Assembly: GCA_964546835.1 (NCBI GenBank)
Contig: CAZJKW010000072.1
Location: 1 to 10,062, forward strand
Direction: 5' to 3'
DNA: 10,062 nucleotides
Source of the DNA: JAHCHL01 sp964546835
GTDB lineage: Bacteria; Armatimonadota; Fimbriimonadia; Fimbriimonadales; ATM1
Shown here: positions 6,689 through 10,062 of the stretch, one piece after another
How the letters are laid out: every line of letters starts with the position of its first letter
Position numbering within the stretch: position 1 is the stretch's first letter
Position numbers and translations under genes: made by a program
Notes under the pieces: model-generated
Database searches by the model: none
What the model saw: only the letters and a program-made list of their open reading frames with translations
Told to the model about the DNA's origin: nothing

Positions 6689-7446
6689 CGTTTCCAGCCC
6701 TCTTCGCGGGCTTTTTTGTTTTCAGCGGAGCCAATTGGATCTTCTCCTGCACGCATAAAGCCGTGACCGGCTCCTTCGTAAATTACAGGTTTGTACGATT
6801 TTCCGGCGTCCTTCATTGCTTTTTCTGAATCCGGAATGGTCGCATTCACTCGGTTATCATTTCCTCCGTAAAAACCGTATATCGGAAAATTGATTCCGCT
6901 AACGTCAGTTGGTCCCGTTCCATAAAAAACAAATCCTGCACTCAAATCTTTTCGAGTTGTTGCAAATCGAAACGTTTGGGTTCCTCCCCAACAAAAGCCA
7001 CCAACCGCAATTTTTCCCGTAGAACTGGGCAGAGTTTTTCCGTAATTACATGCGGCATCTAAATCTGAAGTCACTTGCGAAGCAGGCAATCCGGAAATGG
7101 TTTCACGAATTTTTCCTAAATCCGTAAAAGAGTCCGTTCTTCCTCCATTGGGTCCCATTCCCGAAAGAAAATCCGGTGCTATGGCAATGTAGCCCTTTTC
7201 GGCTAATTGATCCGCTACAGACATCACCCAATCTGTCATTCCCATAATTTCATGAATGATAATGACAACGTGTGTTTTATCTTTCTTTTCGGGGTAGGCA
7301 ACAAAACATTTTAGTTTCCTATCTCCCGATTTAAGTTCGACCCACTCCATGTGCCTCGGTGACTTTTCCAAGCGCGCTTTTGCCCATTCTTGACAGAATC
7401 CCGTTGACGCAAAGCAAACAATAAGGAGAGCAAATATCCACTTCAT
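6661..7446 (-). CDS. Dienelactone hydrolase family protein, exported
   Basis: This 261-residue alpha/beta hydrolase belongs to the dienelactone hydrolase (DLH) family, which uses a Cys-His-Asp triad to open lactones or hydrolyse esters. The nucleophile is Cys152 in GGFCWGG; the acid is Asp197 in GGNDNRV and the base is His228 in GAGHGFM. Glu66 in IIHEIMG corresponds to the Glu that activates the Cys in the classic enzyme. Length beyond the signal peptide matches the family (about 240). The N-terminus MKWIFALLIVCFASTGFC is a signal peptide, so the protein acts outside the cytoplasm; the GFC does not fit a proper lipobox. Its true substrate cannot be told, as many members are not catabolic dienelactone enzymes. 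No Shine-Dalgarno precedes the ATG, and a terminator of the upstream gene ends only 16 bp before it, so its own promoter must lie close by. The small membrane protein follows with overlap. Confidence 0.9.
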   Translation of the reverse strand: MKWIFALLIVCFASTGFCQEWAKARLEKSPRHMEWVELKSGDRKLKCFVAYPEKKDKTHVVIIIHEIMGMTDWVMSVADQLAEKGYIAIAPDFLSGMGPNGGRTDSFTDLGKIRETISGLPASQVTSDLDAACNYGKTLPSSTGKIAVGGFCWGGTQTFRFATTRKDLSAGFVFYGTGPTDVSGINFPIYGFYGGNDNRVNATIPDSEKAMKDAGKSYKPVIYEGAGHGFMRAGEDPIGSAENKKAREEGWKRWLEILSKL

Positions 7447-7458
7447 GACTTAATGATA
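7447..7458 (-). promoter_or_regulatory. Candidate -10 element of a leaderless promoter
   Basis: On the minus strand TATCAT (7453-7458) matches TAnnnT and ends exactly 6 nt before the ATG at 7446. There is no Shine-Dalgarno, and the intrinsic terminator of the upstream gene ends at 7463, leaving only 16 bp for a start signal. A leaderless transcript starting at the ATG would fit. No clear -35 hexamer is seen, because that position falls within the terminator stem. Confidence 0.4.
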
Positions 7459-7462
7459 CGAG

Positions 7463-7500
7463 AAAAGGCGAAAAATTTACAGCAGAATTTTTCGCCTTTT
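7463..7500 (-). terminator. Intrinsic terminator of the small secreted protein gene
   Basis: Arms 7463-7477 (AAAAGGCGAAAAATT) and 7486-7500 (AATTTTTCGCCTTTT) are perfect 15-bp complements with an 8-nt loop. On the minus strand the GGCG/CGCC-based hairpin follows the stop of the 7519-7920 gene by 18 nt and ends in TTTT then CTCG. On the plus strand it also ends in TTTT, but no plus-strand gene ends here. Confidence 0.75.
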
Positions 7501-7518
7501 GATTGGGTTTGTTGGTAG

Positions 7519-7920
7519 TTAGCGCTTGCCGAATACCTTGACAGTTGCACCCGCCTTCCCCACGGAAACGGCCTCGTACCAGAATTCGATGCGATTAATG
7601 ACTCGTTCTTTTGCTTTCAGATCTATGGTGCGGGATTCTCCTCCCGCTGGGATCACGGATCGAAGTTCGATCTCTTCTTTACCGCCATTTCGATAATGCA
7701 CAACAACTTTTTTGAAATTGACCGCATGTCCACTCACCGAGAATTTTATTGCTGAGAACATCCCTCGTAGACCTGTAACCATGACGGTATCTTTGTCTGC
7801 TTTGTCGTTCACATGCCGTTCTCCCAATTTCACCCATTGGTCCGGAGGAGTTGCATTTGAAACTGCAACTATTGACGCGACGAGCAATGTTAATGCCAAG
7901 AGTTTCTTCGAAAAATTCAT
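7519..7920 (-). CDS. Small secreted beta-rich protein, DUF2541-like
   Basis: This 133-residue protein begins with a clear signal peptide (MNFSKKLLALTLLVASIVAV, cut predicted after SNA at residue 23). The mature part of about 110 residues is beta-rich, with alternating hydrophobic strands: a GERHVNDKADKDTV segment, then FSAIKFSVSG, VVVHYRNGGKEEIEL, SRTIDLKAKERVINRIEFWY and a final ATVKVFG strand. From memory this pattern resembles small periplasmic proteins of the DUF2541 type, whose function is not known; the match is tentative. There are no cysteines in the mature part and no catalytic motif. The ATG has AAGGAAAG about 6 nt upstream. An inverted repeat (7938-7955) lies just upstream of that, between this gene and a divergent tRNA gene, and a terminator follows the stop. 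Confidence 0.78.
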   Translation of the reverse strand: MNFSKKLLALTLLVASIVAVSNATPPDQWVKLGERHVNDKADKDTVMVTGLRGMFSAIKFSVSGHAVNFKKVVVHYRNGGKEEIELRSVIPAGGESRTIDLKAKERVINRIEFWYEAVSVGKAGATVKVFGKR

Positions 7921-7937
7921 AATGTCTTTCCTTTGAA

Positions 7938-7970
7938 TTTGACTTGTGAGTCAAACGTTGCCTAATTTTA
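7938..7970. promoter_or_regulatory. Divergent promoter region with an inverted repeat
   Basis: TTTGACT (7938-7944) and AGTCAAA (7949-7955) form a perfect 7-bp inverted repeat with a 4-nt spacer. On the plus strand TTGACT (7939-7944) and TAATTT (7963-7968), 18 nt apart, make a plausible sigma-70 promoter for the tRNA gene starting at 8007. On the minus strand TAAAAT (7965-7970) could be the -10 of the small secreted protein gene, which would place the repeat just after its start point. Both promoters are inferred by eye from consensus only. Confidence 0.38.
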
Positions 7971-8006
7971 TCTATCCAGACGGTATCATTGCCACCCATT
8001 CAGCGT

Positions 8007-8092
8007 GCCGAAGTGGCGGAATGGCAGACGCGGCGGTCTCAAAAACCGTTGGGGGCGACCCCGTGCGAGTTCGACTCTCGCCTTCGGCACCA
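8007..8092 (+). tRNA. tRNA-Leu (anticodon CAA)
   Basis: This 86-nt gene folds as a type II tRNA. Acceptor arms GCCGAAG (8007-8013) and CTTCGGC (8082-8088) pair fully, followed by discriminator A and an encoded CCA (8090-8092). The anticodon stem GCGGT/ACCGT (8033-8037 and 8045-8049) closes the loop CTCAAAA with anticodon CAA at 8040-8042, which reads UUG leucine codons. A long variable arm (GGGG/CCCC, about 8051-8064) is typical of tRNA-Leu. The T arm has stem GCGAG/CTCGC around the loop TTCGACT. The convergent minus-strand CDS ends 2 bp beyond the CCA, and no separate terminator is visible. Confidence 0.97.
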
Positions 8093-8093
8093 A

Positions 8094-8363
8094 TCAGAGT
8101 TTTTCGTCAACGACTCCCACGTACCAATGTTCCATTTCCCCAATATCAATGGGTGATTCATGCCAGTCGTAATGGTAACCGGCAACCAAAGCGTCATCGA
8201 GCAATTTGGCCGGTAAGGAAAACTTGGGGACCCACATTTCTTTAATCACCGGGTACATGTGAGACGGCATAGGTTCAAGGAAGTGCTTGTAATCTTCTGT
8301 AACATCCACAACGGTAACGCGTGCGACGTTGTATTTCCAGAGTTCATCGAAGAGTACAGCCAT
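8094..8363 (-). CDS. Hypothetical protein, 89 residues
   Basis: This protein is not recognised. It is soluble-looking, without a signal peptide or membrane helix, and is rich in aromatic and acidic residues (LFDELWKYNVARVTVVDVTE near the start; GYHYDWHESP and MEHWYVGVVDEKL near the end). The start is well supported: AAGGAGG lies 5 nt before the ATG at 8363. It is the third minus-strand gene after the prenyl synthase and HAD phosphatase genes, separated from the latter by 65 bp with no terminator seen, so it may be on the same transcript. Its stop lies 2 bp from the end of the convergent tRNA gene. The strong Shine-Dalgarno and non-overlapping position argue for a real gene rather than a chance frame. 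Confidence 0.75.
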   Translation of the reverse strand: MAVLFDELWKYNVARVTVVDVTEDYKHFLEPMPSHMYPVIKEMWVPKFSLPAKLLDDALVAGYHYDWHESPIDIGEMEHWYVGVVDEKL

Positions 8364-8428
8364 TTTTCCCTCCTTGGATTGGCGAGTTACAGAAGGGACG
8401 CCGGCGAAATCAGAAATGCCGCAGGGAT

Positions 8429-9181
8429 TTAGGGGGTTATTTCGGCAACGGATTGCAGGCAGAAATCGGCCTGCATGGCCTCTTGAGGTGTGGCAACTCC
8501 GGTAAGAACCAAAGCGGACGGAATGCCGAAGTTTTTTGCTGCTAAGATGTCTGTGTCAACGCGGTCACCGATTAAGATTGCAGACGATTTTTCAACTTTT
8601 GTTTCTTCGAAAATGCAATTTAGCAAGAACGGATTCGGCTTGCCGATGACGAAGTCCGGATTCCTTCCAACACAGGTCGAAATTGCCGCAACGATTGACC
8701 CTGCACCGGGACGAATTTTTCCACCTTCATCGGGAAACGTTGCATCGGTGTTGGTTGCCAAAAATTTTGCGCCGCTCCTTATTTTTGATTGTGCTTTATC
8801 CAACTTTTGATAAGTAAGATCCCAGCAAATTCCGACAGCGACCCAATCCGGGCTGTCAGACTCGATCAATCCCGCAGAATTGATTTCTTCTACGAGTCCA
8901 GATTCACCTAAAGCGTGAAACGTTTTTGCATTTGAGTTTTTGAGAAATTTTGCAGCACCATAGGCTGAACTAAAAACTTCATTTTCGTATGCAATAAATC
9001 CGAGTTGGTTCAATTTATTGACGTATTCTTTTCTGGACTTAGATGAGTTGTTCGTTAAGAAGGAGATGCTTTTGTTTGCTTTTCGTAGATTTTCTACTGC
9101 TTTTGCTGCGCCGGGAATCGGTTCGCTGCCACGATATAGAACCCCATCTAAATCAAAAATATACAGGTCATAAGTGTTCAC
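8429..9181 (-). CDS. HAD-superfamily IIA hydrolase (NagD / p-nitrophenyl phosphatase-like)
   Basis: This 250-residue phosphatase has all four HAD motifs in order. Motif I is FDLDGVLYRG with nucleophile Asp10 and Asp12; motif II is the Thr43 of SFLTNNSS; motif III is Lys181 in GKPNP; motif IV is GDRVDTD with Asp206 and Asp211. The FLTNNSSKSR segment and the central cap domain (about residues 60-175, including TNTDATFP) mark subfamily IIA, which includes NagD, phosphoglycolate phosphatases and p-nitrophenyl phosphatases. Length is normal. It is a cytoplasmic Mg-dependent phosphatase; the natural substrate cannot be deduced. The start is a GTG that overlaps the stop of the prenyl synthase gene (GTGA), which implies translational coupling. 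No free Shine-Dalgarno is needed there. A function tied to prenyl phosphate metabolism is possible from the context, but is only inference. Confidence 0.92.
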   Translation of the reverse strand: MNTYDLYIFDLDGVLYRGSEPIPGAAKAVENLRKANKSISFLTNNSSKSRKEYVNKLNQLGFIAYENEVFSSAYGAAKFLKNSNAKTFHALGESGLVEEINSAGLIESDSPDWVAVGICWDLTYQKLDKAQSKIRSGAKFLATNTDATFPDEGGKIRPGAGSIVAAISTCVGRNPDFVIGKPNPFLLNCIFEETKVEKSSAILIGDRVDTDILAAKNFGIPSALVLTGVATPQEAMQADFCLQSVAEITP

Positions 9182-10062
9182 GATTCGCGCAGAACCACAT
9201 ATTGCGCGACGGATTGTAACAAGGATTTTGCCGAAGATTCTTGGAATTGCTCTACGGAGCGAAACGCATTGTCAACGTATTGTTGAGTTTTGTCTATGGT
9301 TTGCTCAAATGTCCGGTTATCAATCATCAACTGCCGCAAATGTTCAAGCTGTTCGTTTGTTAAACCGTTTCCAAACCATGACCTTATTTTGTTTTCTTCG
9401 ATTTCATTAAGTTGGTTTCGCAAAAGAATTAAAGGCAAAGTGGCGCAACCTTCAACAAAATCAGTGGCGTTGGATTTACCGGTTTTTGAAGTGTCACCAC
9501 GATAATCCAACAAGTCATCGGCAATCTGAAAAGCCATTCCTGCGTGCTCACCGAAATTCCTGAGTGCCAATTGTTCTCCGTCATTTGCACCCGCAATCAT
9601 GCCGCCGACCTGGCAACATGCTCCCATGAAACGTGCCGTTTTTGCCATCAAAATTTCGTAATATTCGTTTTCCGATAACTCAAAATTTCCACGACATTCT
9701 AATTCTCGAACTTCACCTTCGGCCATTTCGACAACCGATCGGCTTACCGTTCTAATGATGTCCAAATCTCCATCATTTCCGAGAATTTCCATCGCTTTTG
9801 AAAGCAGGACGTCTCCGCTCAAAATGGCGGCGGTGTTTCCCCAAATTTCGTTTGCCGTTGGTTTCCCTCGACGCGCAGGCGCTTGGTCAATTACATCGTC
9901 GTGAATCAAAGTTGCCATGTGAATCATTTCAACACAAGCACCCAATTTATGAACGCGAGTGGCATCAAAATCTCGGCCTGTTATCCTTGCGCCTAAATTA
10001 ATTAAGATTGGCCGCAATCGTTTGCCGCCGGAATTTGCAACATGTTTTCCGACCTGGTCAAC
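9178..10062 (-). CDS. Long-chain polyprenyl diphosphate synthase (5' end cut by window edge)
   Basis: The frame is open to the right edge, giving 294 visible residues; the N-terminus is outside. It is a trans-prenyltransferase that condenses isopentenyl diphosphate onto an allylic diphosphate, making the side chain of quinones. Visible markers in order: GGKRLRP (residues 12-18), which binds isopentenyl diphosphate; the first Asp-rich motif DDVID (55-59) within MIHMATLIHDDVID; MAKTARF (about 139-145); and the second Asp-rich motif DDLLD (182-186), followed by GDTSKTGKSNATDFVEG and the TLPLI segment. The residue five places before the first Asp-rich motif is Ala rather than a bulky aromatic, which favours a long product (about C30-C50). 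Family length is about 320-330, so about 30 residues are missing. A TTG at 10017 is not a sensible start, because GGKRLRP begins upstream of it. The HAD phosphatase gene follows with a 4-bp overlap. Confidence 0.93.
   Translation of the reverse strand, partial: VDQVGKHVANSGGKRLRPILINLGARITGRDFDATRVHKLGACVEMIHMATLIHDDVIDQAPARRGKPTANEIWGNTAAILSGDVLLSKAMEILGNDGDLDIIRTVSRSVVEMAEGEVRELECRGNFELSENEYYEILMAKTARFMGACCQVGGMIAGANDGEQLALRNFGEHAGMAFQIADDLLDYRGDTSKTGKSNATDFVEGCATLPLILLRNQLNEIEENKIRSWFGNGLTNEQLEHLRQLMIDNRTFEQTIDKTQQYVDNAFRSVEQFQESSAKSLLQSVAQYVVLRES

Noticed and set aside
8007..8096. tRNA-Leu as an integration site for a mobile element
   Set aside because: No integrase gene and no repeated copy of the tRNA 3' end were seen within the window.

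Overview
The window looks like a mid-to-low-GC bacterial chromosome segment. A PEP-CTERM sorting tail (VPEP, hydrophobic stretch, KRRKRN), secreted glycan- and protein-active enzymes, and a mix of genes with strong Shine-Dalgarno sites and genes with none fit an Armatimonadota/Fimbriimonadales-like organism. That placement is an inference from gene style, not from a marker gene. Most genes lie on the minus strand. No phage, transposase, CRISPR array or defence locus was seen, so this is mainly an ordinary chromosomal region.

Left part (1-1400): a conserved protein of unknown function runs off the left edge (minus, start 631; it has no stop inside the window). Next comes a strong intrinsic terminator (655-690) and a stand-alone ECF sigma factor (703-1260, minus) with no adjacent anti-sigma gene. 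A 37-bp interrupted palindrome (1330-1366) lies in the divergent spacer upstream of the sigma gene.

Centre-left (1408-5400): a plus-strand gene carries only the helical and C-terminal beta domains of a GH38-type alpha-mannosidase and lacks the catalytic N-terminus. It converges on, and overlaps by 9 bp, a minus-strand GH20-type beta-N-acetylhexosaminidase. Divergent from the GH20 gene is a plus-strand seven-bladed WD40 protein. A near-perfect 33-bp palindromic bidirectional terminator closes that gene and the convergent one beyond it.

Centre-right (5415-7920, all minus): a secreted trypsin-like serine protease with a PEP-CTERM anchor; an overlapping pair made of a secreted dienelactone-hydrolase-like enzyme and a small three-helix membrane protein; and a small secreted beta-rich protein with its own terminator.

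Right part (7921-10062): a complete tRNA-Leu(CAA) on the plus strand, then a minus-strand set read from the right edge: a long-chain polyprenyl diphosphate synthase (N-terminus outside the window), a HAD-IIA phosphatase coupled to it by a GTGA overlap, and an 89-residue unknown protein with a strong Shine-Dalgarno. The two carbohydrate genes suggest breakdown of mannose- and hexosamine-containing glycans. Isoprenoid chain synthesis is the clearest housekeeping function. Two genes without a Shine-Dalgarno each have a TAnnnT hexamer exactly 6 nt before the ATG, which suggests leaderless transcription.
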